Assembly: GCA_003448875.1 (NCBI GenBank)
Contig: DLXG01000263.1
Coordinates: 1 to 15,494, forward strand
From: Anaerolineaceae bacterium
GTDB lineage: Bacteria > Chloroflexota > Anaerolineae > Anaerolineales > Anaerolineaceae
DNA length: 15,494 nt
Reading direction: 5' to 3'
Shown in pieces: positions 1-7,630 of the stretch. Every line of letters begins with the position of its first letter. Within the stretch, counting starts at the first letter, position 1. A program made the position numbers and the translations under genes. Under the pieces are notes generated by a model. The model was not told the DNA's origin and searched no databases. It saw only the letters and a program-made list of their open reading frames with translations.

Positions 1-2253
1 CCCGATTGGTTTATCTCACTGGATTACAGCCCGTTCCCTTCATATACCTTCAGCGGTCCAGATCTATCCAGCGACCCCAATATCGAAATCTTGCTCGAAG
101 ATCACTATTACACCCGTACAGACGCCGCAGTGGTGTTTAAGAGAAGGGATAAAAATTCAGGAGATACACGCTTTATCTACCATGGTAATGACGGCACCAG
201 CATGCCCTGGAATGACACTGCTCAGCTCAATTACCTCAACCCACAGGTACGTGAAGCAGTCATTCAAACTATTCTGGCAGTAGCCCGCCGTTTTCCCATT
301 ATCCGCTTTGACGCTGCAATGACCCTCACAAAACGCCACTACCAACGGCTCTGGTTCCCTGAACCGGGTACAGGTGGAGCAATCCCTTCGCGCGCCGAAC
401 ATGGCATGACCAAAGAAGCCTTTGACCGTGCCTTCCCTACCGAATTCTGGCGGGAAGTTGTCGACCGTGTAGCCCAGGAAGCCCCGGATACTCTGCTTTT
501 AGCAGAAGCATTCTGGCTGATGGAAGGGTATTTTGTCCGCACCCTCGGCATGCACCGCGTGTATAACTCAGCGTTTATGAACATGCTGCGGAACGAAGAT
601 AATGCCGGTTATCGAAAATTGATTAAAAACACCATTGAATTCGAGCCGGAAATCTTAAAACGCTATGTCAACTTCATGAACAATCCGGATGAACGGACTG
701 CTGTGGATCAATTTGGAAAAGGGGATAAGTATTTTGGTATCTGTGTGCTGATGTCCACGCTCCCGGGTCTACCCATGTTCGGACATGGTCAGATTGAAGG
801 CTTTGCAGAAAAATACGGCATGGAATTTCGGCGCGCCTATTGGGATGAGAAGCCAGATCCATACCTTGTAGAGCGTCATAAACGCCAGATTTTCCCGTTA
901 CTCCATCGGCGTGCTCTGTTTGCGGGAGTCGAAAATTTCCTGTTATATGACTTCTTCACCTCAGGCGGATGGGTCAACGAAGATGTCTTTGCTTACTCCA
1001 ATCGGCTGGGTAATGATAGCGCTCTGGTAATCTATCACAATAAATTTGCCGAAACCGAAGGATGGATCCGCTGGTCGGCTGGTTTCAAGTCTCGCGAAAA
1101 GGGGGCAACCAAACTGGTACAGCGTTCTCTCAGTGAAGGGTTGGGATTGAGAGGTCAGGAGAACCATTTTGTCATCTTTCGCGACCTCTTAAGTGGGATG
1201 GAGTATATCCGTCCGGCAGATGAACTGGCGCAGAAAGGTTTGCATATCAAGCTGTCTGCCTATCAAGCCTTCGTTTTTTCAGACTTTCGCGAAGTTAGTG
1301 ATGACCAGTATGGTTCATATCGTTCACTCTCCCAATATCTGGCCGGGCGGGGAGTTCCCAGTATCCAGGAAGCCCTGCACGAGTTATTGCTGGCGCCAAT
1401 TCTTCGCCCGTGGCGGGAAATTGTGAACGCCGGTTACATTCAATTTTTACTGAATCATCAAGCAAACCAGGAGCAGCCCCAACTCCCTGATCATCTCTTA
1501 CCAGAAGCCGTTCATAAGCTTGAAGCATTTTTGAACGGAATTACTCACATGACCGGTTTTAATAATAATCGGGAATTGATTCTGAACCCCCTCCCACGGC
1601 AATTAGAGTTCTTACTATACCTCCAACTACCCAATAAAGTCTTTTCCGTTCCCATTCGTGCACAAGCCAAAAAGGCCTTTGAATATCTGCAAAATGGGAT
1701 GAAGGAAACGAGGGACATCAATCTTATCGCTTTTGTTTATCCTTTCATCCACAAAATTGGCTGCCTGAAAGATAACCTTGATTTTCAATCTCAAACCTTA
1801 TCGTGGATTGAGGAATGGCGGTTAATGGATGCAGTAATGGACACCGCCCATCAAATTGGGGTAGATGCCGCCGTGAGCTGGCGAATCCCGCCCACGCTGC
1901 GTTTACTGATCAATCATCAGGATTGGTATGAAAAACTGGCTACCCATTCTCTTTCCAGAATCATGGAATACTGGCTTTCCGATCTGGAAGTGCAGCGTTT
2001 TATTGGAGTCAATCGGTATAAAGATGTCCTATGGTATAACAAAGAAGCCTTCACCCAATTCATCTGGTGGATAAACTGGGTCGCCGTTATGAATGAAATT
2101 GGGAAACCAGCCTCTACTCACGCATCAATTTTGGAAACTCTGCTGGCCTGCCATGAAATCGTTCAAAAAATTCTGGAGGCTGAGCAAAATTCGGGTTTTC
2201 AAATTGCAAATTTGATGGATCGGATTGCCGAATTAGATGTATTAAGTTCATAA
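1..2253 (+). CDS. GH13 (alpha-amylase family) protein, 5' truncated, with helical C-terminal region
   Basis: The frame is open from base 1, so the true start lies left of the window; 750 residues are visible. A TIM-barrel GH13 core is recognisable: region II IRFDAAM with the likely nucleophile Asp104 (codon 310-312), region III LLLAEAF with the likely acid/base Glu169 (505-507), and region IV FMNNPDE with Asp230 (688-690). The usual region IV His-Asp pair reads Pro-Asp here, so one conserved active-site residue is replaced. A beta-type C-terminal domain follows to about residue 430. After it come about 310 mostly helical residues, rich in Leu/Trp, that I cannot assign to a named domain. Substrate and reaction (hydrolase or transglycosylase) cannot be told from sequence alone; alpha-glucan is the family expectation. 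The next gene starts 9 bp after the stop, so this is probably the first visible gene of an operon. Family call firm, function open. Confidence 0.85.
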   Translation, partial: PDWFISLDYSPFPSYTFSGPDLSSDPNIEILLEDHYYTRTDAAVVFKRRDKNSGDTRFIYHGNDGTSMPWNDTAQLNYLNPQVREAVIQTILAVARRFPIIRFDAAMTLTKRHYQRLWFPEPGTGGAIPSRAEHGMTKEAFDRAFPTEFWREVVDRVAQEAPDTLLLAEAFWLMEGYFVRTLGMHRVYNSAFMNMLRNEDNAGYRKLIKNTIEFEPEILKRYVNFMNNPDERTAVDQFGKGDKYFGICVLMSTLPGLPMFGHGQIEGFAEKYGMEFRRAYWDEKPDPYLVERHKRQIFPLLHRRALFAGVENFLLYDFFTSGGWVNEDVFAYSNRLGNDSALVIYHNKFAETEGWIRWSAGFKSREKGATKLVQRSLSEGLGLRGQENHFVIFRDLLSGMEYIRPADELAQKGLHIKLSAYQAFVFSDFREVSDDQYGSYRSLSQYLAGRGVPSIQEALHELLLAPILRPWREIVNAGYIQFLLNHQANQEQPQLPDHLLPEAVHKLEAFLNGITHMTGFNNNRELILNPLPRQLEFLLYLQLPNKVFSVPIRAQAKKAFEYLQNGMKETRDINLIAFVYPFIHKIGCLKDNLDFQSQTLSWIEEWRLMDAVMDTAHQIGVDAAVSWRIPPTLRLLINHQDWYEKLATHSLSRIMEYWLSDLEVQRFIGVNRYKDVLWYNKEAFTQFIWWINWVAVMNEIGKPASTHASILETLLACHEIVQKILEAEQNSGFQIANLMDRIAELDVLSS

Positions 2254-2262
2254 AGGTGATCA

Positions 2263-2631
2263 ATGAACGAATTAAGCCGTGAGCAATGTGTCAGACCTCA
2301 AAAAGGCGCTCCCCCCTTGAGTCATAATGAGGTTGATACTCTTTTACCGATGGTCGAAGGTTGGCTGGTGATCGATTCTGAAGAAGTGCCTAAATTACAG
2401 AAAACCTTCCGCTTCAAGCGCTATAAAGAAGCCCTTGATTTCAGCATGGCAGTGGGTTTGGCTGCTGAAAAACAAGATCATCACCCCAAAATCACCATTG
2501 AGTACGGTAAAGTGACCATTGAATGGTGGACGCATGTAGTCAACGGTTTGCATCGTAATGATTTCATCATGGCTGCTAAAACCGATGAGATTTACCGTTC
2601 GCGCGAAGATACGAAACCAATTTCTTCTTAG
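2263..2631 (+). CDS. Pterin-4a-carbinolamine dehydratase (4a-hydroxytetrahydrobiopterin dehydratase)
   Basis: This 122-residue protein matches the PCD/DCoH/PhhB family along its whole length. The family dehydrates 4a-hydroxytetrahydropterin back to quinonoid dihydropterin in the cytosol, classically to recycle the cofactor of aromatic amino acid hydroxylases. The signature EKQDHHP (residues 69-75) holds His73 and His74, and His91 in WWTH follows 17 residues after His74, as for the three catalytic histidines of the family. Asp100 in the LHRNDF end motif is also present. The N-terminal Cys9 followed by a Pro/Ala-rich stretch is typical of the PhhB-type branch. AAGGTGAT lies just upstream of the ATG. 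No aromatic hydroxylase gene is in the window. In bacteria lacking one, PCD-like proteins have been linked to molybdopterin or other pterin roles, so the physiological partner is unknown. Confidence 0.92.
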   Translation: MNELSREQCVRPQKGAPPLSHNEVDTLLPMVEGWLVIDSEEVPKLQKTFRFKRYKEALDFSMAVGLAAEKQDHHPKITIEYGKVTIEWWTHVVNGLHRNDFIMAAKTDEIYRSREDTKPISS

Positions 2632-2635
2632 GAGG
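2630..2635 (+). promoter_or_regulatory. Ribosome binding site of the CBS-domain gene
   Basis: AGGAGG overlaps the TAG stop of the dehydratase gene and sits 8 nt before ATG 2644. This rules out the in-frame TTG at 2638, which is only 2 nt from the motif, and indicates translational coupling of the two genes. Confidence 0.85.
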
Positions 2636-2643
2636 TTTTGATA

Positions 2644-3072
2644 ATGAGTCATCTGGTTCGAGATTGGATGTCAAGTCCGGTTGTGGTCATTGATGCCGAT
2701 AGCAGTGTTTCATTTGCCATGACGCTCATGCGCCGCAGGCATATCCACAGTTTAGTGGTTGTGCTTAAGGAAAATCACCAGACAACTTATGGGATTATTA
2801 CCACCACGGACATTCGCGATAAAATTATCGCCGCTTCGCGCAATCCTTCCGAAACCACCGTCCGTGAAATAATGACTACACCCGTCTATGTTGCCCATCC
2901 CGAATGGACTCTTGTAGAATGTTCTCGCAAAATGCAGGAAAAGAACGTGCATCACTTACCGGTAGTTGACGAAAATAATGAACTAATCGGTATGATAACC
3001 GCAACCGATCTTTTCATGGCGGCTGAAGAAATTGGCTGGCTATCGGATAAGGAGTCAAAAATTACTGATTGA
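2644..3072 (+). CDS. Two-CBS-domain protein
   Basis: This 142-residue protein is a stand-alone tandem CBS (Bateman) module. CBS 1 covers roughly residues 5-62 and ends GIITTTDIRD. CBS 2 covers roughly residues 73-130 and ends GMITATDLF. Both endings carry the Thr-x-x-Asp-type ribose-phosphate motif seen in adenosine-nucleotide-binding CBS pairs, so binding of AMP, ATP or a similar ligand is likely. No catalytic domain is attached, so it may sense energy charge and act on a partner protein, or bind the ligand only; the partner is not evident. It is the last gene of the visible plus-strand operon. Its last 18 bp overlap the end of the convergent GH13 gene, and no hairpin terminator is visible between them. 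The family assignment is firm; the cellular role is unknown. Confidence 0.9.
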   Translation: MSHLVRDWMSSPVVVIDADSSVSFAMTLMRRRHIHSLVVVLKENHQTTYGIITTTDIRDKIIAASRNPSETTVREIMTTPVYVAHPEWTLVECSRKMQEKNVHHLPVVDENNELIGMITATDLFMAAEEIGWLSDKESKITD

Positions 3073-4464
3073 GAAATACCCGCCTTTCAGTGCTGGTAAA
3101 GTGATATCCCATTGATTGTGATTTTTCTCAATGGGATATGATTCTCCCAGTAAGTTGGTTAAATTCTGAGAGGAAAAGGGGTTTTCGTGGTTCGCCGGCA
3201 CGGTCACCCGGCAAGGTTCGTCTTTCAGATTTGCCAGGACAAGCAGTTGCTGACCGCCCCCTTCCCGTACCATTTGAATGACCCCATCGCAGGAGGCTGG
3301 TTCGGGCAGCTTCCATTTCCCGCGTCTCAAAAGAGGGTTCGCCCGGCGAGTCTGGATTAATTTCTTAATCCATTGTCTTAAGTCTTGATCCCATTGATTC
3401 TCATCCCACGGGAAAGCCCTGCGGCAGTCCGGGTCTTTTCCGCCTTCCATTCCAATCTCATCACCATAATAAATTGCTGGCGCACCCGGAAAAGCGAACA
3501 ACAACAGGTATGCCAACCGCAATTTTTCCTTACTTCCGTTAAGCAGTGTTTTTACCCTTTCGGTGTCATGTGACCCCAGTAAAAGGTACATCCCAAACAG
3601 GGCCTCCCAACCGTAAGTCTGTTCAAAGCGGGTCAGCCGTGCATAAAAATCATTGATTCCAATACCCCCTCTTACAACATCCAGAATCGCCGAGCGCAAG
3701 GGGTAATGCATCACTCCATCAAAATGGGTTTCATTCACCCAGCGAGGCAGCAAATCCCAAATTTCACCCAGCAGATAAGCATTTGGGTTAGCAGACTTAA
3801 CCACCTCTCGGAATTCCGCCCAAAACTCATCATCATCTATCTCATTTGGAACATCCAAACGCCAGCCATCAATTCCTTCCTCAATCCAATAACGGGCCAC
3901 ATCAAAGATATATCGTCTCACAGCCGGATTGGAAGTGTTGAATTTTGGCAAACTCTTAAAACCCCACCACGCCTCATAACTGGTTGCTTTTCCGCGGCTA
4001 TACGCATTCAGCGGAAACCGTCGAACATGAAACCAATTTAAATACGGTGACTCTTTCCCATTTTCCAGTAAATCGTTGAAAGCAAAAAAACCACGCCCGC
4101 AATGATTAAAAACCCCATCCAGAATCAGACGCATACCTCTCTGGTGCACCTGTCTCAACAAACGTCTGAACTCCTCAATGCCCCCCAACTTGGGATCAAT
4201 GCGGAAATAGTCTACGGTGTTATAACGATGAGTTGAGGGAGATAGAAAAATCGGATTCAGGTAAATTGCGTTAATGCCTAAATCCTGCAAGTAATCCAGC
4301 TTTTGTTCGATACCTGCCAGATCTCCACCTTGAAAATGGATGGAGTCCGGCGGACTGCCCCATGGCTGGACATTGGGTGGGTCGTTTGAACTATCTCCAT
4401 TGGCAAACCGATCCGGGAAGATATGATAAAAAACGCTTTCTTTCACCCACTCCGGTACACTCAT
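3055..4464 (-). CDS. GH13 alpha-glucan hydrolase, neopullulanase/cyclomaltodextrinase-like
   Basis: The 469-residue protein is a compact GH13 enzyme expected to cleave alpha-1,4 (possibly alpha-1,6) bonds in maltooligosaccharides, cyclodextrins or pullulan. It opens with WVKESVFYHIFPDRFANGD, the usual barrel entry. Region I is DGVFNH (116-121). LPKFN (172-176) is the fifth conserved region that, in an MPKLN-like form, marks the neopullulanase group. Region II is GWRLDV with nucleophile Asp204, region III is LLGEIWD with acid/base Glu234, and region IV is GSHD with His299 and Asp300. All catalytic residues are present. The N-terminal CBM34-like domain common in neopullulanases is absent, and no signal peptide is seen, so a cytosolic enzyme is likely. 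The start ATG overlaps the panE stop as TGATG, with GAGG 8 nt upstream; a TTG one codon earlier is less likely. It is the last gene of the fmt-panE-GH13 operon. Confidence 0.92.
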   Translation of the reverse strand: MSVPEWVKESVFYHIFPDRFANGDSSNDPPNVQPWGSPPDSIHFQGGDLAGIEQKLDYLQDLGINAIYLNPIFLSPSTHRYNTVDYFRIDPKLGGIEEFRRLLRQVHQRGMRLILDGVFNHCGRGFFAFNDLLENGKESPYLNWFHVRRFPLNAYSRGKATSYEAWWGFKSLPKFNTSNPAVRRYIFDVARYWIEEGIDGWRLDVPNEIDDDEFWAEFREVVKSANPNAYLLGEIWDLLPRWVNETHFDGVMHYPLRSAILDVVRGGIGINDFYARLTRFEQTYGWEALFGMYLLLGSHDTERVKTLLNGSKEKLRLAYLLLFAFPGAPAIYYGDEIGMEGGKDPDCRRAFPWDENQWDQDLRQWIKKLIQTRRANPLLRRGKWKLPEPASCDGVIQMVREGGGQQLLVLANLKDEPCRVTVPANHENPFSSQNLTNLLGESYPIEKNHNQWDITLPALKGGYFSISNF

Positions 4465-5507
4465 CAAAATATCCTCACTATTCTGGATACATCCTCAATG
4501 AATTTTTCAGGATTTTTTCTATAAATGTTTAACTCAATTGGACTTTCTGCGATAGAAAGTAGGGTTTGATTCAAGAAATGATTGACCGGTGTTGCAACCC
4601 CTACCCGCTCACCAAACCGCACAACCGCACCATTCAGGTAATCCACTTCTAATGGACGGTACCCTCGATACAGATCAACATGAAAAGAGGGCATTTTACC
4701 ACCCCGCCCGGCAGCCAGCGTCTTTCCCGCAATGCGGCGGGCAATACCGGCCGGCACAGAATGAAACAAGAACGATAATAATCGCACCGGTGTTCCCGGT
4801 AAATCAACCACCCGGTAACCCAGTTTCTTCATTACCCGAACCGCCTCTCTTACCTGCTCTGTTTCAATTTTGAACAATAGGGGGTGCGAAAAAATTTCAG
4901 CCGGTGACAAATCTAAAATGGCAGATGTGGCATTTGCAAGAAGATTGGTGAGTAGTTTTGACCACTTCATCTCACCGGCATGGGGGTACAATCGCGCATT
5001 CAAGCCTGCGCGGTTGAATGAATCCACAATTTCTTTAGAAAGGGGTTGTCCGCTGGCAATTCCAACCCCTCGTTTTTTCTCAAGGACTACTCTACCGGTT
5101 TCTTTCTTGGCTACAGCACTGGTAAGAGTCCCGGCGATTACTCTTTCATTCCCCAGAAATTCAGCTAATACTACTTCATTTTCTACCCCATTCTGCAAAC
5201 TGAGCACAGCTGAAATTTGCTCTCGGTAAGGTTTCAGATGCCCCGCAACGGTTGGTGTATCGAAGGACTTTACTGCAACGATTACCACATCAATGGGATA
5301 TTGATTAAAGACCTGTTTCAGCGAATCACTTATCTCTTCGGGTGTAAAGGTGTATTCTACTCCCTTAATTTCAATCGAAAGCGGTTGTTGGGAGAACCGC
5401 CCGGCAACCTCCGGTCGTTCAAGGTAAATGACCGATTCACCGCTTAATGTCAGACTGCCGCCTATATATGTCCCAATTGCCCCCATTCCAAAGATTAAAT
5501 AACGCAT
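4464..5507 (-). CDS. panE: 2-dehydropantoate 2-reductase (ketopantoate reductase)
   Basis: This family reduces 2-dehydropantoate to pantoate with NADPH, a step of pantothenate and CoA synthesis in the cytosol. The protein begins MRYLIFGMGAIGTYIG, a Rossmann dinucleotide fold with GxGAIG at residues 7-12. VAVKS (Lys80) and LQNG (Asn106) follow as in the family. KWSKLLTN (181-188) holds the likely catalytic Lys184 and Asn188. The stretch around EVDYLNG (287-293) holds Glu287, in the place of the substrate-binding Glu of the E. coli enzyme. At 347 residues it is longer than the usual roughly 300; the extra length is mostly in the C-terminal helical half. GGTGAG lies 9 nt before the ATG. The gene is 29 bp behind fmt and overlaps the following GH13 start by one base. 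Family members acting on other 2-keto acids exist, so the exact substrate is probable rather than proven. Confidence 0.85.
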   Translation of the reverse strand: MRYLIFGMGAIGTYIGGSLTLSGESVIYLERPEVAGRFSQQPLSIEIKGVEYTFTPEEISDSLKQVFNQYPIDVVIVAVKSFDTPTVAGHLKPYREQISAVLSLQNGVENEVVLAEFLGNERVIAGTLTSAVAKKETGRVVLEKKRGVGIASGQPLSKEIVDSFNRAGLNARLYPHAGEMKWSKLLTNLLANATSAILDLSPAEIFSHPLLFKIETEQVREAVRVMKKLGYRVVDLPGTPVRLLSFLFHSVPAGIARRIAGKTLAAGRGGKMPSFHVDLYRGYRPLEVDYLNGAVVRFGERVGVATPVNHFLNQTLLSIAESPIELNIYRKNPEKFIEDVSRIVRIF

Positions 5508-5536
5508 TTGCTTTTACTCACCAGTAAGTGATGTGG

Positions 5537-6475
5537 TTAAGTTTCACGCCAGAGGCGTGCACCTCGTAAAAATTCTTCGCCGCTCATCCATTTTTTCCCC
5601 GCCGGTTGAACCTCGCGTAAAACCAACACTCCCTCCGCCGTACCAATGGCCGGCAGTCCGTCTATGACCGACCTTCTCCCTTGCGGAATCGGGTTTTGCG
5701 GAAGAACGGACGCTCTTTTGACCTTTAAGAGGTTACCATTCCAAATTAAATATGCGCCCGGCCACGGGAAAAAGGCTCTGATTTTGCGCTCAAGATATTC
5801 GGCAGGTTGTGAAAAGTCCAATTCTCCTTCTTCCTTCTTCAACATCGGCGCATAAGTTGCAAGGGATTCGTCTTGTGCCTGTGGCACAATCTCGCCCCGC
5901 AGATAAGGCGGCAAGGTTTCAACTAACAGCTCCGCGCCGGTCACAGCCAGTTTATGTCCGAGACTTTCGGCATCATCTTCCGCATCAATGGGTACGGGCC
6001 GCTGGGCTAAAACTGGGCCGGTATCGATTCCAGCATCCATCTTCATAATAGACACCCCGCTGACCTTATCACCATGCAATATTGCCGCCTGAATGGGAGC
6101 AGCCCCCCGCCAGCGTGGCAACAACGAGGCATGTACATTGATGCAACCGTGCTTCGGTAAATCCAGCACATTCTGCCGCAAGATTTGACCGAAGGCCGCT
6201 ACAACAATTACATCCGGTGCCCATTCAACCAGTTTTTCCCACACCCCGACATCTTTCAAACGGTTAGGCTGAATAGTTTCAATCCCCAGTTGTTGAGCGG
6301 TAACTTTAACCGGTGGTGGTGTTAGTGTTCGGCCCCGGCCGGAAGGGCGGTCGGGCTGGGTAACCACCCCCACCACTCGGTAATTTTGGGCAAGTGCGGT
6401 CAGGCTTGGGATAGCGAATTCTGGTGATCCCATGAAAACGATGCGGTATTCATTCACGAATGAAGATTTTAACAC
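5537..6475 (-). CDS. fmt: Methionyl-tRNA formyltransferase
   Basis: The enzyme transfers a formyl group from 10-formyltetrahydrofolate to Met-tRNA(fMet), making the initiator tRNA. The 312-residue length is normal. RIVFMGSPEFA near the start and HASLLPRWRGAAP (115-127) are the family hallmarks. Asn113, His115 and Asp151 are spaced like the catalytic Asn-His-Asp set of the E. coli enzyme (106, 108, 144). The C-terminal third has the usual post-transfer tRNA-binding character, with the FFPWPGAY motif. The start is not certain: GTG 6475 gives the full frame but has only a distant GAGG (14 nt), while GTG 6457 would give MNEYRIVFMG but has no visible site. It is the first gene of the operon with panE and a GH13 gene. 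Its common partner def (peptide deformylase) is not here. Confidence 0.96.
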   Translation of the reverse strand: MLKSSFVNEYRIVFMGSPEFAIPSLTALAQNYRVVGVVTQPDRPSGRGRTLTPPPVKVTAQQLGIETIQPNRLKDVGVWEKLVEWAPDVIVVAAFGQILRQNVLDLPKHGCINVHASLLPRWRGAAPIQAAILHGDKVSGVSIMKMDAGIDTGPVLAQRPVPIDAEDDAESLGHKLAVTGAELLVETLPPYLRGEIVPQAQDESLATYAPMLKKEEGELDFSQPAEYLERKIRAFFPWPGAYLIWNGNLLKVKRASVLPQNPIPQGRRSVIDGLPAIGTAEGVLVLREVQPAGKKWMSGEEFLRGARLWRET

Positions 6476-6524
6476 AAAATTAAATTTTGCCTCGTCTTTT
6501 AACTTTTATTCGTTCTAAAACCGT

Positions 6525-6532
6525 TATACAAT
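6525..6532 (+). promoter_or_regulatory. Candidate -10 region for the DUF4870 gene
   Basis: TATACAAT in the 103-bp divergent space between fmt and the DUF4870 gene contains overlapping -10-like hexamers (TATACA, TACAAT). No good -35 hexamer is found at 16-18 bp, so this is a weak call. Confidence 0.3.
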
Positions 6533-6578
6533 GATCTTATCCTGAATTCAATTTTTTCGCCAAGGAGGTATTTAACCC

Positions 6579-6917
6579 ATGTCCGATGTTTCCTTTTCTC
6601 CAGATGGCATCACCAGTGATGACCGCTTGTGGGCGCTCTTATCCTATTTATTAACTCCCCTGATCCCCATTATCATCCTGCTCATGGAAGATAAAAAGAA
6701 CAGACCATTCATTAAAGCCCATTATATGCAGGCATTGGTATTGGGAATCGTGCTGGTCATCTTGAACACCATTCTCGCCTTCATTCCGATTGTCAATTGC
6801 ATCAGCCCAATCCTTACGTTGGGTGTGGTGATCTGGCTGGCTATTCGGGCAAACAAGGGCGAATATATCAATCTGCCCGTCATCACCGACTTTGTGAAAA
6901 ATCAAGGCTGGGCGTAA
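6579..6917 (+). CDS. DUF4870 family small membrane protein
   Basis: The 112-residue protein has the DUF4870 (Tic20-like) layout: a short soluble N-terminus, SDDRLWALLSYLL, a first hydrophobic segment at about 17-36, a polar link EDKKNRPFIKAHYMQAL, and two further hydrophobic segments at about 52-71 and 72-90. It ends with the typical IRANKGEYINLP tail. It is expected in the cytoplasmic membrane; the function of the family is unknown. The start is secure: AAGGAGG (6562-6568) lies 10 nt before the ATG. The gene is monocistronic as far as can be seen, closed by a strong hairpin 16 bp after the stop, and divergent from fmt. Confidence 0.88.
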   Translation: MSDVSFSPDGITSDDRLWALLSYLLTPLIPIIILLMEDKKNRPFIKAHYMQALVLGIVLVILNTILAFIPIVNCISPILTLGVVIWLAIRANKGEYINLPVITDFVKNQGWA

Positions 6918-6933
6918 CCAACTTAAAATTCAT

Positions 6934-6978
6934 AAAATGCTTCCCGGTGTTTTTATAGAAATCACCAGGAAGCATTTT
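6934..6978 (+). terminator. Rho-independent terminator after the DUF4870 gene
   Basis: A 16-bp inverted repeat, AAAATGCTTCCCGGTG (6934-6949) against CACCAGGAAGCATTTT (6963-6978), pairs with one mismatch around a 13-nt loop and runs into TTTTGTTGTTT. The flanking A-rich side means it could also work on the other strand. Confidence 0.85.
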
Positions 6979-7024
6979 GTTGTTTAAGCCAATTCCTCAC
7001 TCATTACTGGTAAAATTACCTGCG

Positions 7025-7378
7025 GTGTTGACTAGTAATATACTCGATCAAATTAACCAAGAACTGGCACGCGCCGAACAAGCCCGCCAAAAAGGTAATG
7101 AAGGAATGGCACGGGTGTGTGCCCGCCGGGCAGCGGGTTTTGCCGCTCTGGCCAGTCTGCAAAACCTCGGGCTGGATATTCACAATATCAATGGAATGGA
7201 TGCACTCCACATTTTCAGTAAAAGTTCAGATTTTCCCACCCCAATTCGCCGCTCTGCTGAACTTCTTACGATGCGGGTTACCCCCGATCATCAATTACCG
7301 CTCGAAGTAGACTTACTGCAGCAAGCCAGAGAATTTATCAACGAACTTAACCGATGGATGGAGGATCAAATTGACTGA
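7025..7378 (+). CDS. Small helical protein of unknown function
   Basis: I do not recognise this protein. With the GTG start it has 117 residues, no signal peptide and no membrane segment. Residues 5-50 look like a long amphipathic helical hairpin with an Arg/Ala-rich middle (MARVCARRAAGFAALA, 28-43), and residues 95-115 are another acidic helix. A HEPN- or TPR-like helical bundle is possible but I see no diagnostic motif. The frame extends back to TTG 6977, but that lies inside the preceding terminator, so a start near GTG 7025 or TTG 7028 is more likely. No Shine-Dalgarno site is visible before either; a TAAAAT at 7011-7016 would place a transcript start close to the GTG. The stop overlaps the glutaredoxin start by 8 bp, so the two are co-translated and may work together. 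Coding status is supported by this coupling. Confidence 0.65.
   Translation: MLTSNILDQINQELARAEQARQKGNEGMARVCARRAAGFAALASLQNLGLDIHNINGMDALHIFSKSSDFPTPIRRSAELLTMRVTPDHQLPLEVDLLQQAREFINELNRWMEDQID
7360..7364 (+). promoter_or_regulatory. Ribosome binding site for the glutaredoxin TTG start
   Basis: GGAGG lies inside the end of the preceding gene, 6 nt before TTG 7371. It is the reason for taking this non-ATG start. Confidence 0.75.
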
Positions 7379-7625
7379 TTTAACTCAACCGCTTCGTTTT
7401 TACGGTACATCCTGGTGTTACACTTCTCGCCGCGCACGCGCAACCCTCGATGAGTTGAAAATTCCTTACGAATATATTGACATTGACTCAGACATGGATG
7501 GACGCCGCTTTGTTGAGCAGGTCAACAACGGCAACCGCAGTGTTCCAACCATCGTCTTTCCCGACGGCAGTATTTTAGTTGAACCAACCGTTCAGCAATT
7601 GAAAGAGAAGCTCGGTGTCGCCTGA
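7371..7625 (+). CDS. Mycoredoxin-like glutaredoxin with CxxS active site
   Basis: The 84-residue protein has the thioredoxin fold of the small glutaredoxin/mycoredoxin group: FYGTSWCYTSRRA at the active site, YEYIDIDSD, the NNGNRSVPTIVF segment with the cis-Pro loop, and a PDGS end motif before the last helix. Such proteins reduce disulfides or mixed disulfides with a low-molecular-weight thiol in the cytosol. The active site is Cys16-Tyr-Thr-Ser19, so the second cysteine of the usual CxxC is replaced by Ser. That fits a monothiol mechanism or a different redox role. The TTG start is supported by GGAGG 6 nt upstream and by overlap with the preceding unknown gene. The gene converges on the small membrane protein gene with only 5 bp between the stops. 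Confidence 0.88.
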   Translation: MTDLTQPLRFYGTSWCYTSRRARATLDELKIPYEYIDIDSDMDGRRFVEQVNNGNRSVPTIVFPDGSILVEPTVQQLKEKLGVA

Positions 7626-7630
7626 AACGG

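Noticed and set aside
2638..2643. TTG start for the CBS-domain protein, two codons upstream
   Set aside because: It is only 2 nt from AGGAGG; ATG 2644 has an 8-nt spacer.
4870..5229. 119-codon plus-strand frame opposite panE
   Set aside because: It lies entirely within panE on the other strand and resembles no protein.
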